A stretch of DNA of 64,000 nucleotides, taken from contig CM036243.1 in the NCBI GenBank assembly GCA_020698575.1, positions 25,217,403 to 25,281,402 of the forward strand, given 5' to 3'. Origin of the DNA: Bostrychus sinensis. Taxonomy: Eukaryota; Chordata; Actinopteri; Gobiiformes; Eleotridae. The notes beneath the pieces were generated by a model. That model saw only the letters and a list, made by a program, of their open reading frames with translations. It was not told the origin of the DNA and searched no databases. Shown one piece after another: positions 13,312 to 24,409 of the stretch; the first letter of the stretch is position 1, and every line of letters starts with the position of its first letter. Position numbers and translations under genes: made by a program.

Positions 13312-13671
13312 TCATTTTCTCTACATTTAAACATTACAGAGGTGTTACAGAGTGAGCTGTAGTGCTTATGCAATATCTGGCATGTAGCCAGAGAGACCAA
13401 AGACATAACAGTGGTTTCCTGAAACCAAATTTTCTTTCGTTTTGCCTTTTCCTCTGGGTAGGCTACAGCAAAATCAGCCTCCTACCTGCCTGACCTGGCG
13501 CAACCCTCTCCTTTTATCCAAGCTTGGTACCAGCACAAAGGTGCGCTGGCTTGTGACCGCCAGTGGGTAGATTGGTTTCATGCAACAAGTGCAGCTGAGA
13601 AATGTTTTAATAGAATGAATTATTTAATTTCTGCATCGACACAAGTAATGTACTAAAACTAGAAACATTCA
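13312..13671. repeat. Diverged direct repeat, copy A
   Basis: Starts CATTTTCTCTACATTTAAAC and ends with CATCGACACAAGTAATGTAC then GAAACATTC. Copy B (13887-14118) has the same order of words: 'TTACAGA..GTTACAGA.TGAGCTG', 'ATCTGGCATGT', 'GATAGAATGAA', 'ACACAAGTAATGT', 'GAAACATTC'. Copy A carries about 130 bp extra in its middle (about 13430-13560). That extra part includes the GGCGCAACCCTCTCCTTTTA and CAGCACAAAGGTGCGCTGGC motifs of the same interspersed repeat seen at 693 and 61440. Confidence 0.7.
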
Positions 13672-13886
13672 CAGAGCGCAGACCTCCACCAAGGCATGGG
13701 CCCAAACTCAAAATGGTAAATATGTATTTTCCAGACCTGGACTCAGGGTTTTTGGGGTAAATGTTTTGAGCCACAAAGCCCTTATATCTTACAATGGTAT
13801 AGAATCCACTAAAAATCATGTGTATCTTTACTGGAGTTAGTATCTTTGTCCCTCTCTTGCAGTGATACAGAATCCTTGAGACCTTT
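13672..13886. mobile_element. RTE/Rex3-like LINE 3' scrap between direct repeats
   Basis: The words CAGAGCGCAGACCTCCACCA and CAAAATGGTAAATATG match the common teleost 'GCAGACCTCCACCAAGGC...CAATGGTAAA' LINE 3' region. A second, longer copy lies at 16785-17222. No coding capacity remains. It lies exactly between the two direct-repeat copies. Confidence 0.5.
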
Positions 13887-14118
13887 CCATTTTCTCTACA
13901 GTTAAACATTACAGAAGCGTTACAGATTGAGCTGCAATGCACATGCAACATCTGGCATGTGGTAAGGGAGACTTAAGGCAACCAAGCGGTATCGTGCAAC
14001 AAGCACCACTGGGAAATAGTTTGATAGAATGAACAACTTAGTAATAATTTAAACTCCGCATTGACACAAGTAATGTTTCTTTCATACATGGAAGAGCATC
14101 AAAAGTGTGGAAACATTC
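13887..14118. repeat. Diverged direct repeat, copy B
   Basis: Partner of 13312-13671, same orientation, offset about 575 bp. It lacks the 130-bp insert of copy A. Mismatches are scattered, so the duplication or the two independent insertions are old. Confidence 0.7.
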
Positions 14119-14253
14119 CAGTTGATTTCTAAGATCAAGCTGGAGAATTTAAAATGTCACCTTCTTGGCTCGCTGCAGTGTCTTGGCATTACTTAAAGCA
14201 AAGTCATCTTACATAATGATACCAGTGGTGCATGATGCCCTAAAGCAACAGAA

Positions 14254-14284
14254 AAATAAAATAAAATAAAATAAAATAAATAAA
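14254..14284. repeat. (AAAAT)n microsatellite
   Basis: About six AAAAT-type units in a row, followed by ATAAATAAA. Confidence 0.9.
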
Positions 14285-14556
14285 CCACCTACATATGGAG
14301 ACCACAAAAGCAACAACAAAACTTTTCTGTTATAATATACTGTACACGCTCTGTTACTGATATACTAAAGTCAAAATGTTGGTAGTCAAAAGGTTTCCTC
14401 AGGTCTAGATCGATAGAGTTTGACATAAAAGTTGACCTGAAGGACCCCAGTTTGTTGCATGCTTTTGTGACTAGAATACTTATGGCAGTCTGCATTAATA
14501 AACACAGTTTTGACAATACTTTTGTATGATGTAAGATGTATTAATATATTATGGTT

Positions 14557-14770
14557 CTTCTCTCCTTTCAGCTTTTCCCTTCAGGGGTCACCACAGCTAA
14601 TCATCTGCCTTAGAACATGCATACTGATGTTAGGCATAATTTACTTTGGCATATGTTTCAAAAGATGCCCTTCCATTCTCCATTAATCTGGGCTTGGGCA
14701 TGGATATGGGAAATTTGACTCCAGCACCCCCAACTGTTGAGGACGTTGTAACTGCAACTCCAAATAAATT
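14557..14770 (-). mobile_element. Teleost interspersed repeat, LINE-3'-end-like, antisense
   Basis: Contains TTTCAGCTTTTCCCTTCAGG then GGTCACCACAGCTAATCATC, followed by GATGCCCTTCCATTCTCC and CTGGGCTTGGGCATGG. This order (CTTTTCCCTTCAGGGGTC-CCACAG-ATCATCTGCC ... GATGCCCTTCC) is a familiar fish repeat. On the minus strand its start follows the ORF end of the LINE type seen at 6463. Diverged, no coding capacity. Confidence 0.5.
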
Positions 14771-15585
14771 ATATTTTATTATACATTTTCAGATTAATTG
14801 CGTTCTCTTCATTAGTTATAAATATTGTAATTTACCAACGCTGTTTAAAGCCGTGTTGTTGCTGAGCTATTGAAGCATTTTAATGTTCTCCGGCTTCGTC
14901 TCAAAAGACAATGGGCCTGATCGACCGCTCTTTCAGGGCGCCAGGCGTGGCTGACATAAAGGAGTATGTAACAGTTTACAGAAAACAGTTTACATCTTTT
15001 TTTCCCTTTGCTTTTTAGCACAACGGAAAAGCACAACAGTGTAAATAGCACATCAGATTTAATGCCTTTTGCTGCCATCTCAACGCATTTTTCACTTTTT
15101 GCATCTCTCATTTGAATCACTTCTGATCCTAAATGGCATGCCTCATATGTCACATCAGCAATAGAATTATATGGGGACAGTGGCTTGTCAGAGACAGAGA
15201 TCACGTTGCACTATGGTCATACTCAGAAACAAGAAAGGACCCACACGAAAGGATACTGTGTGAAAAGCGTGCAAGTTGCTATAGCAATAGCATGTCCCGT
15301 CTGAGAGTAGACAGGACAGTAGTCAGTGGAGCAGCGCACGCCCCTCACCTGTCTGCAGCTGTGATGGGAGCACTGTCCTTAAAAGTGGTGAGCATCAGGA
15401 CACACAGCAGATTTAATGCAAACGAAAGATTTCCCTTACACGCAGCCTTCGCGGATGCCGAGGTAACACTGGCGCACTGTGCAGAGATCTGTGGGCTGTG
15501 GCGCACCGCGCAACAACTGCATGGCCACTACTCGCTCATAAGAACAAATCCAAAATGTGTGCAACTGGCTAAATGCTTCTCAGTC
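14771..15585. other. CpG-containing segment with partial duplication of minisatellite flank
   Basis: GC-richer than the surroundings. The stretch GACAGGACAGTAGTCAGTGG AGCAG (from about 15311) followed by GCCCCTCACCTGTCTGCAGC (15343) is repeated at 15597-15700 next to the minisatellite, so a local duplication is present. A 151-codon ORF (15133-15588) spans it, but it has no recognisable domain and overlaps this duplicated DNA; I do not call it a gene. Confidence 0.45.
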
Positions 15586-15594
15586 TAAAAGGCA

Positions 15595-15825
15595 GCCAGG
15601 ACAGTAGCAGTGGAGCAGATCACTGAGGCACACGCCCCGGCCCCTCACCTGTCTGTGACAGGAGCCCCGCCCCTCACCTGTCTGCAGCTGTGACAGGAGC
15701 ACACCGCCCCTCACCTGTCTGCAGCTGTGACAGGAGCCCTGCCCCTCACCTGTCTGCAGCTGTGACAGGAGCACACCGCCCCTCACCTGTCTGCAGCTGT
15801 GACAGGAGCACACCGCCCGAGCACT
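15595..15825. repeat. GC-rich minisatellite, about 35-37-bp unit
   Basis: Units of the form CCCCTCACCTGTCTGCAGCT followed by GTGACAGGAGCACACCG or GTGACAGGAGCCCTG repeat about five times (the first unit lacks CAGCT). An isolated unit lies at about 15343. Each unit contains PstI-like CTGCAG and the near-palindromic CTGCAGCTGTGACAG. ORFs across it on both strands are by-products of the repeat. Confidence 0.9.
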
Positions 15826-16784
15826 GCCCTGAAACAGCCGCGCACAAAGCTATGCTGCCTGGGTCCAGACGGTGAGCAAGGCTGTGTTTTCCCGAAGCAC
15901 ACTTTGAGGTCAAGCAAATCGGAAAAAAATGAAAAATACAGCACTCGGGGTTTTCATTTTTTGTTTTTGGAGTTTTAACATATAGTAGCCTAATATAAAA
16001 TTGTAATTGGATAAGGGCTTGTTTCCGTTTTTTGTTTTCTTTTTGGGAAACGTGAAAACGAAAGGCCAGCAGGTACACAGACCCCGTGCCTTTCCCGATC
16101 TCACTCACTTTTAAGAATAAATGACTGTTAAAATGAACAGAACTCAATTTAATTGCTTAAATAATATTAAGGTTATAATGACAAAAAGCTTACCAGGTTA
16201 ATACCCCCCTCCCTCTGACGGGAGCACCCCCATGTGAAATTGACTTCCTGCGTCCATGGGCTTGGGACTGATGAAAAAGCACACAGACTTGTAACTTTTG
16301 TAAATGGCTGGGTTGTTTATAGTGCAATATTGATAGTTATGAATAATCAGTCTGTTTGTGGTCCTATACCTTGAGAAAGGCACTATTACAGCTTTTTAAG
16401 TCATGTTTAGTTTAGGTCATGGTAAATTTGAAGTAGAGTCGTAAGTAGTAGACTTTTCATCATTCCAGCCCTAATCATAGTTTCATCATTCAGTACAAAT
16501 AGGGTTGTTTCATCATACATTTGTAGGGCTTCTTCCTCATCCTAAATGTACCATAAAAAGGTTTTATGTTGCACTAAAGAACTGAACCTGTCATTAAAAT
16601 CTTTGTGCTATTAAAACTTCATCTGTCTTCCTGAATTGCATAAATCTAGAAATAACAAGCCCTAAGATTTTTAATGCTAAGGTTTCAAAAGACAGATAAT
16701 GATGCAAAATCTGTACAGACTAATGTCATCTATTGTTGAGGATATCCAAGTATATTCTAAGGTAATAGATTTGCATGTCCTCAC
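15826..16784. other. Unique or unrecognised repeat DNA
   Basis: T-rich segment 15955-16050, then GGGAGCACCCCCATGTGAAA (16220), which looks like part of an old repeat, but no termini could be fixed. No gene seen. Confidence 0.4.
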
Positions 16785-17222
16785 TGCGCCAATGCAGCCC
16801 CAGTGAACTCCAGCCTCACTCACCGAAGGCATTGGCCCTATCTTGCAATGGTAAATATGTAGTTCCCAAACTCCCCGGACTTCCTCTTATTCAGTGGTAA
16901 ATGCTCTATTCTATAAGCCTCAACACCCCTATATCACAATAGTAACACATTCATTTAAAAATGGTTGTTCCTTTACTGACTTCTGGTTGCTGCAGTTTGT
17001 GTATTTGGCCCTATCTGACAGTGTTACAAAAATCTGTTACAAAATCATCACCCTGACTGTTTTTCAGATTCAAACCAAAACATTTTTATTTCTTCCTTGG
17101 CTCAAGGACTATTTCTGAAAATGTCATCAAAATATTTGGAGTTATCTTGCTAACAGACACATCAAATAAAACAATAAACCAATGCCAGCAAAATCACACA
17201 ACTTCCCTGGCAAGGGTAAAAA
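16785..17222. mobile_element. RTE/Rex3-like LINE 3' end
   Basis: Word order matches a well-known teleost LINE 3' region: CATTGGCCCTATCTTGCAAT-GGTAAATATG, CTTGGCTCAAGGACTATTTC, GAAAATGTCATCAAAATATT, 'TCTTGCTAACAGACAC', then CAACTTCCCTGGCAAGGGTA as the terminal '(C)CTTGGCGGAGGT' equivalent. It is 5'-truncated and diverged; no protein is encoded. Confidence 0.6.
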
Positions 17223-20200
17223 TCTATTCAATCAAGACTTTCTGGTTATGTTGAAACCTCAGTACAGTAAGTAAGTATATACTCACATCCCATTTTATCA
17301 TCACATTTGTAATGGCACATCTCTTATGCTTTGGTTCTTTTATGCTCTTTCCATCTGACCACTCATTATTCTCCAACATAATTTTCATCACATTCCCCAG
17401 GCTTACCTGTTCAACCAAAGCATTTTCTTTCTTTCTTTCTTTTTTTTTCCTAGTTTACTCTGCACACACAGCCCTTCCCCTCATTTCTTTCCAATCTCCA
17501 TCCCCTATGGGACCAAGGCCCTACCTCATGAAAGAGTCATCAGCACTGCATAGCTCTTAATAACAGCTAATCTGTTTAAGCACCCGCTAAAAAGGTCATG
17601 GCATCGGCTAGCGAGGGACAACGGGAGGGAGAAGGAATGGTGTGGAATAGAGGATTTAGAAGGAAGACGCCATGAGGAATTGATGCAAATGCAAAGGGAT
17701 AGGCCAACCAGCTTGAGACTTGTGTAGTATCTGCCTGTATAAAGTTACAAAAAGCATTAGACGTGCAAAAATCTATGGCAAAAAAACATACAAGAATCTG
17801 TTTAGAGTGGGGCTTTTTGGTACAAGATCTGCCCAACTAAAGTCTCCTGAAATCTAGCTTCAGTTCAATGAGAAAGTGATTTGCGAACACTTACAGCCAT
17901 CAGATCCTATTATGGCCACAGCAAATTCTCTCATAATGACTGTAAGGAGACGTCCAATGGTAAAATCAATCATAGATCTATGCACTTATTGAGAAGCCAT
18001 CAGAGGAAGAGAGGGAAGTAAGGAGAGACGATCAATGGTACAGCAACAGTGATACATGTATTGTACGGGAAGCAGGGGGCTGTGGAGAAGGTCGGTCAAA
18101 CGGCCAAAGCAGCACAAGAACAACACCGGAACTAATGACCAGATGGAGCATGTCCCAACAGATTTGTCAATATCTCCTGTGCCGTTGATTGCTCACGAGT
18201 CTTTGTGTAGTCTTACATTTACATCTGCAATCAACTTCATTGTAGGATCCAATTTATATATATTTGTTTTGATTTAAGTAGGTCATGAAGTCATAGTGGC
18301 ATTTTTTCTAGACATAACAGTGTGGATGTATTCAGTCAAATAAAAAGGGACAAACCGCTTTAACTTGCACCAAGCAAAATGCCACATTCACACAAATGTT
18401 TGGTCTCTATAAACTATTTTGTCCTGAATTCACAAACACCAAATGACTATTCCCATGACGGAAGATGTTCTTGGCCACTGTTTAGAAATTAGGGATGCTT
18501 TTCTGATACTCCCATAGAAATCAAAAGAGACCGATGAAACTACACTGGGTCTCTTTTAAATATTTCCCTGGCTGAACCACTCTAAATCCCTTCACAATCC
18601 ATTCTGAAATTCTTTGGAGCAGGTGGACTTCCCACTTCCCAACACAAAACTAAAAGACAAAAAGACACTTGAGAACTCAACGATGTCTCGCTCCCCTTGG
18701 GACTTAGAGGATTAGTTAGAAGTGAGGGAGCAAGAAGAGAGACTCAAGAGTGAAAGACATAAAGAGAGAAGTACGAGAGAAAGAGATTGGCTCCCCTTTT
18801 CAATTCCCATTGTGGGCCATGGGCCGTGCCGTCTGAATAGCTATGTTAATAGGCAGCTGAAAGTACGAAGAGATAACACAAAACCCACTTGACTTCCTGA
18901 CACCTACTTGAGTAGGGCCATGGCGTTTTCCATGGCTTGTTGTTATTCATGGGGCCCAAAAGTAGCCTGTCTGTCAGCCTTAGGCTGGACTCCTATTTCG
19001 CTTCTGCAGTGTAGTAGTGAGGCGCCGACCAGGTTCTCCCGTGGGTTACTGTTACAATTGATGGCTTAAGTATTAATTATCATTTAAATGCTTGTTGGAT
19101 TAGACAGGGTCTTTTTAAAGGTGGGAGTGCAGAGGAGGTCTTACTTTGGTCTTGGAGCTTTAGCTTAATCTTTGGCAAGAGGTCAACAAATGGTGCGATT
19201 TAATCATTTACAACAGCTGCTTGGTGTGAACAAATAGCTGAATTTAACATGAGGATTATTCTCTACCTGCTGCCGTGCACATGACAATGCAGGCAGGTTT
19301 TTGCAACCACAAAATGTGCTTCATGGATGAAGGAATTCTTTTCTCCTCATTCAATCTGTCTTCGAACACTTCAGTTGTTCAGTCATGTTGTTAAAAACTA
19401 ACATTTCTATTTTTACAGCATTTAAGAGTTTATTAGCCTTTTTATTGAGTCAACCAGTGGTTTCACCCACCAATCCTAGATTTATTGGCTAAATTCCAAA
19501 CTGCCTTTTGATTGTGTCTGTTTCTTAAAAAAAGCCAACTGTGTTCAGAATCTCTGGTGTTGCTTTTAATGAGGAAGAGTTTGATCCACAGTAAAGGAGG
19601 GGATCCTCATGTGTTCTTGGTGTATAGACAGCAAAGAGAGTGACATGGCATGGACAGTTGAAATGATTAAAGGGGAAGTGATGGTTCCTGATTAAAGGGT
19701 AAGTTTTGTCCCATATCTTTTGGGTTATGACAGCTTCAGATGGCAGCTCACTGCCATAGAGGGGAACTCACACCCATCACAGGGAGCAGTAATGAGAGAG
19801 CCCCTGCCTTGGCACAGATTGAGCATGGTAAAATATATATTTTCACTGCCTTATACAGCAGAGTTGTGTTTGATCAACACTCAAACATCTCCTGCCTTCT
19901 TTTTGCATTAGGCTTAAATCAATGATTGGTGTCACTTAGCTTTTAAAGAGGAGAAATAGAAAAAGAGTGTTTAAATTCCACGTGACTAACTTTGGGGGTC
20001 TTTCATTTGCCAGTAAAAATGTTATTGCAATTTTGTTTTTAAGTGACAGTATTTCTCAGCTTGTGGGCATCCTGTTCAGAAGCAGCAAATAAAAAGAATG
20101 AAATTGCATCAGCCCAGGCATGAAATCTCTTCACTAGAGTAGAATCGCTTAAATGCTATTGCACTTAAAGTCTGAGATTGTGTTCTCATTATGCCCTCAA

Positions 20201-20299
20201 TCACTGCTCCACTTTGATGCTGGTCTTCTTGTTCCAAACTTGCTCAAAGACAATAAAAGAACTTTGAAGCTAAGCCCCTCAAAGTCTTTGCACAATTCA
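17223..20299. other. Unique non-coding DNA
   Basis: Short TTTC repeats near 17428-17450 and a purine-rich stretch near 18715-18790. The blocks 18880-19290 and 20030-20300 are non-repetitive with TAATTA/ATTAATTATC words and may include conserved regulatory sequence. No gene or repeat family recognised. Confidence 0.4.
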
Positions 20300-20530
20300 A
20301 ATATTTCTACCCATCCATTTTAGTAACAAACCATTATTCGGCGCCATGTTCGTGTGTAAATTGTGCTGATAATTACTGTGCTTAAATCTGCATGTGAGAG
20401 TACAAAGCTAGCTCTTGCCGTCATTGTATAATAGAAGCAATTTGCATGTGCTCTCACAAAGGCTGCAGTGGCGAGCCCCAGAGAATCAAAGGTTGATTAA
20501 TACGTCCAGCCACTTTATGTTAGCAGCTGT
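20300..20530. promoter_or_regulatory. Candidate enhancer-like block with octamer and TCF/LEF-type motifs
   Basis: A perfect POU octamer ATTTGCAT lies at 20440-20447, and an ATCAAAGG (TCF/LEF-type, Sox-compatible) at 20485-20492 is followed two bases later by TGATTAAT (20494-20501). TGATAATTACTG lies near 20368. These sit in non-repetitive sequence without ORFs, between repeat-rich tracts. The motifs are seen; the enhancer role is inference. Confidence 0.3.
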
Positions 20531-21209
20531 TCACTTGGTTTTGCACAGCATTATAGCATGTGTGCACAAGAAATGAAAAGACTGACCCAATGTAGCTTGA
20601 TGTGAAAACAGATCAAAAGAACAGAGATATGACTAAGTGATGGTCTTTCTTTTCCTAATTAGGAGCAAATGATGTCTACAAAGTAGCACAAGTAATTAAA
20701 ATAAATCTATTTTGAGAAATGACTTGATGGTCAGTATATTTACATACAGGTTGAATAATTCTTGTCATTGGCCAATTATAACCAGAGACATTTGAAATTC
20801 ACTTCTTTTCTCTTCTTTCTCACAATAAAGGGGCTATATAGTGCAAAATCTACATTTCTGAGCTTTCCACCATGTTATAACATTGTTTCCTTATCAAAAA
20901 CATAGCTGTAGTTGTGTTGATGTGCTTCATTCATGCCTGTTTAAGTAAAACTATTATATATTTTCACTGGTATGTCTGCTCTGAGCCCTCAAAAGGCTTA
21001 ATTGCACAAACCTCGACCCCTCCCACAAACCCTCTACAGCCAGTCTGCTCTCATTCCTCACTGGTTCCTGGTTCCGAGTAAAATGGCATCATACAAAAAG
21101 TTCTGTTTATCTTTAAATTATGTTCAGAATACTGCAACACTCTGCTCTCTCCTGCCCATTGTTGGTCTTACCGTTTCTTTATGGCACCAGTAGAGTACTT
21201 ACTAAAAAC

Positions 21210-21924
21210 TAATGGTGGGACTCGATAAAAAAAAAAAAAAAAAGTTGAATTAATTACAGGGTTTGTAATTAATGAATCACGATTAATCGCATTTTTAACA
21301 AATAGGAATATTTATACTTCAGAAATAAAATAAAGTAGCTTATTTGTATGCTCTGACATATTTTAACTTGATTTCAAACTAACCCGAGCAAACAGCGTCT
21401 CTACATCGACCTCTGCCTCCTGTGCACGTTGTAACACGCGGCGCGCCTCCCTCCTCTCTCTCTGTCTCTTTTGTGCTCTGTGTGTGACCTCCGTGCGGAC
21501 CTGTCCCCTCTCTGTCCTGTACGCCTGAACCTGTGTGCGTCAATGCATCAGTCAGCTGTGAGAACAATCGGAGATACAATAAGTGGCGCCTTGAAGCAGA
21601 GCGTTTGAAAGTGAAAGAAAATGAGTGGTGCCGTGCGCTGGTTGTGTGCAGGACGGGCCAGCCTCGGCCTCATAGTTACCTGTGTGCACTCGCATAGGCA
21701 CATTATCCAACTGTTCACAGCTGAAATCCACTCACATTTGGCATTTTAACCATGTTTTGGCTGGTGTAGATGTCCAGCCCTGGTTACTGTGCGGCAGAAA
21801 TTAGGGCACTGAGAAATGTTCTGTGTTGTCACAAACAAATGCGATTAATTGTGTTAATTTTGGGAACGTGTTAATTTCTCTGTAATTAATTAATTGTGAT
21901 TGATGCGTTAAAGACCCAGCCCTA
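21210..21924. mobile_element. hAT-type non-autonomous element nested in the TAAAGGGG element
   Basis: The termini TAATGGTGGGACTC (left) and TAGGGCTGGGTCTT (right, reverse-complemented) are followed by long diverged inverted repeats rich in ATTAATCGCATTT and AATTAATTAC. Flanking 8-bp repeats are CTAAAAAC (21202-21209) and TTAAAAAC (21925-21932), 7 of 8 matching, as expected for hAT. A T-tract/A-tract (21226-21243) has expanded near the left end. The GC-rich middle (21400-21660) holds no transposase ORF. Confidence 0.8.
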
Positions 21925-21961
21925 TTAAAAACATTATCTTTTAGTCAGATAATGTTTTTAA
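21925..21961. repeat. 15-bp perfect hairpin abutting the hAT insertion
   Basis: TTAAAAACATTATCT (21925-21939) pairs perfectly with AGATAATGTTTTTAA (21947-21961) around a 7-base loop. The outer eight bases of the left arm are the right target-site duplication of the hAT element, so the insertion occurred at the edge of this palindrome. Confidence 0.85.
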
Positions 21962-22586
21962 AGTTGTAAAATGTGAAATGCTGTTTTAGAAGTAACAAAA
22001 ATTTGTTTGAAGTATGAATAAAAGCATAATGTATCCCCTTTAAAATAACAAGACTATGTGACTCATTCTCATACATAATGCAGTTAAGCTAGGGGAGATG
22101 TTCAGTGGTAAAGAAGCAGATAAACAGTGCAGTGTTTAAAGCAATACCATGCATTTTTAGACCAGCAAAGACACATATTCTCAGCCTCTCTTTCACTGGG
22201 TCACTTGATTTTTGTTTTGGTTTCTCAGGTGGTAAAAATATGACTGACATTTAATGGTTTTGGAAGCCACAGTTACCAAATCATTAGTTTTTTTCTGACC
22301 CTGTTGTAGTTTTTTTGCAAAGTGTGAGTGTTACAGTTGAGACTTAGGCTACTACTAACAAAAAAACTATAATTAATATATTTGTCTGACTTTTTAGTCA
22401 CTAGCTGTACCAGTATCATGTAGGATCTCAATTACACTATGTTTCCTAAAGTATTCACTCACCCACCCAAATTATGGTGTGGGGCTGTTTTCAGGAGCTG
22501 GCTTGGCCCCTTGGTTCCAGTGAAAGGAACTCTGAATGCTTCAGCACCAAGAGATTTTGGACAATTCCATGCTCCCAAGTTTGTGG

Positions 22587-22625
22587 TATAGCATACATAT
22601 ATATACATACATACATATATATTTA

Positions 22626-22720
<95 letters not shown>

Positions 22721-24409
22721 TAAGAGTAATAATTCTGTATCGGTACCAGTTAGCCTTGCGCTAACATGCAGATTAAAACACCTAAATTAATGTCTTAAGA
22801 GGAAAAGGTTAACCAGAAGGGACTCAGTTTAATAGATAAAGACCACCAAACTCAACTTAATTTAGATTAAGTATAACGTTTATTTACACAATTAGGCACA
22901 ATAGTATACTGAGTTACAGGTAAATATTGAAAAGAATGTAATTTTGAACAGAACTGTTATGCAGAATTACTGATTAATTAATGATGAATTGCAGTGGAGT
23001 AAGGTTATAGTATGACTTATTAAATTATTGGAGATTTAGGGAATAAAGGTGGAAATAGACTTTGGGACTTTTAGCGCCAACTCTGTCACACAACACTGGG
23101 CTTACTGTACTCGAACAGGAGGGAAAGGGCGGTGACAACAAGCCAGCCTCCGGTTTCAGCCAGGGGCTCAGATGTTGGTCCTTCTGGATCCGCGTGGTGT
23201 CGCAGGCAGATGTTCCCACTCCAAGCCGCGGTTCGTAGGTTTTATCCTCCAAAAGCTCCACAAGCCAGTCGCCAGATCAGATGTTATGTTTGACCAGTGG
23301 GCGTGATGCCACAGGAGAGTTTAGCTGTTGTTCAGCGTAAGGCAGCGTCAAAGTCTCAGAGTATGACAAATGTCCTTTTAATGCCAAATGAAAAATTCAA
23401 TAAAAATTCTTTCACAGCGACTCAAAACTTTAGAAGTATAACTTCTTAAAATAGCCGCTTTGGTCAAGGCAGTGATTGTTAAAGATGGCGGATGTTGCGT
23501 GGTGCGAGGCTTTTCAAAATAAACTACAAAAATGATACTTGAAATAATCAAATAAAAGTTTAGACGAATTATTGTGAAAAGATTTTATCACTGGCAAAGT
23601 AAACTTAACGCAACAAAAATGAGACGAGAAGAAAGGGAAAAAACACAGACTTAGAAGACGCGGAAGATGAAGGAGAGACGGAGACTAGACAAGAGAAGAC
23701 TGAGAGAGAGACAAGACTGACGAGAGGGAAGAAGAGGGGTGTATCTTTGACTCCCTGTTAACGGGCGGCCCTCTGTTCTTCTCTGCAGTGATAGTGGAGG
23801 AGCTCAAAATACCTTTGCTAGACACAAAGTAAATGTCATAAAAAGAAATGTCTTACTCCACTTCAATTTAACTAGATTTTAAGGCATGTTACATTTACAC
23901 TGAGTGGAACATTTTGGAGCAACAAACAATACTGGTGAACAAATGATACTGAATAAGCATATATCCAACCAATGATAAACATGATGATTTCAACAGTTTG
24001 CACAAAACATAGTTATGACATTTTCCTGTAAAGTAACATGTTAATGCATGAAATCAGTCTCTTGAACAGATGAGTGATAAAGTCTTTAATACGAATACTT
24101 TATCGGAATGAACAACACCACAGTCCGTCTTGTCCACTAGGTAGCAGTATTGCTCCATATTTCGAGTCTCCCTGGAATTCGTAAAAGGTCAGTTGGAGGT
24201 TCGCTGTAGTGATGAGTGCTCTTATGTGTTAGACCTGAAGTTTATGGCGGATTTATGACTTTTAAGTCAACAAAGTTGTCATGAGGGGTACCAGAAAGCA
24301 GATACCATTCTTATTCATTGTCCTTGGGTCACTATAGGTCAGACACCGTGGCTCCTAAAGGAATGTCCTTTTTGAGTTAGAATATCAGCAGCGGTCCTGT
24401 ACTCCTACA
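22587..24409. mobile_element. Unclassified 1.8-kb insertion inside Tc1, with 4-bp repeat GTGG
   Basis: The Tc1 sequence breaks after TTTGTGG (22580-22586) and resumes at GTGGGAAC (24410), so GTGG is repeated on both sides as a 4-bp target-site duplication. The inserted DNA begins with AT microsatellite and ends ...GTCCTGTACTCCTACA. Read on the minus strand it opens TGTAGGAGTACAGGACCGCT, as many LTRs open with TG, but the other end lacks a clear CA. It holds TTTATT/AATAAA signals near 22880, a purine-rich tract (23630-23745) and no ORF above 80 codons. A solo LTR is one possibility; a non-autonomous element of another kind is another. Confidence 0.5.
22596..22717. repeat. (AT)n microsatellite
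   Basis: Alternating ACAT then AT units, nearly uninterrupted AT from about 22629 to 22717. The Tyr-Ile ORFs across it are artefacts. Confidence 0.95.

Larger units (their letters stand above)
20826..22042. mobile_element. TAAAGGGG-terminus non-autonomous element, split by a hAT insertion
   Basis: The left end TAAAGGGGCTATATAGTGC matches the reverse complement of the right end, TAAAGGGGATACATTATGC. Inner sequence (CCATGTTATAACATTG, TCAAAAACATAGCTG, TTCATTCATGCC) belongs to a common teleost family; a related piece lies at 57840-57945. The interior is interrupted by a 715-bp hAT-type element (21210-21924), so the original length was about 500 bp. It codes for no transposase. Confidence 0.75.

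Noticed and set aside
15133..15588. 151-codon ORF, the second longest in the window
   Set aside because: No recognisable domain, no splice or promoter context, and it runs into duplicated minisatellite DNA.
15595..15825. Possible CRISPR-like array
   Set aside because: Units are contiguous near-identical minisatellite repeats without unique spacers, in a eukaryotic genome.
22474..22764. Tyr-Ile repeat ORFs
   Set aside because: Translation of the (AT)n microsatellite; only the first 38 codons are Tc1 transposase remnant.
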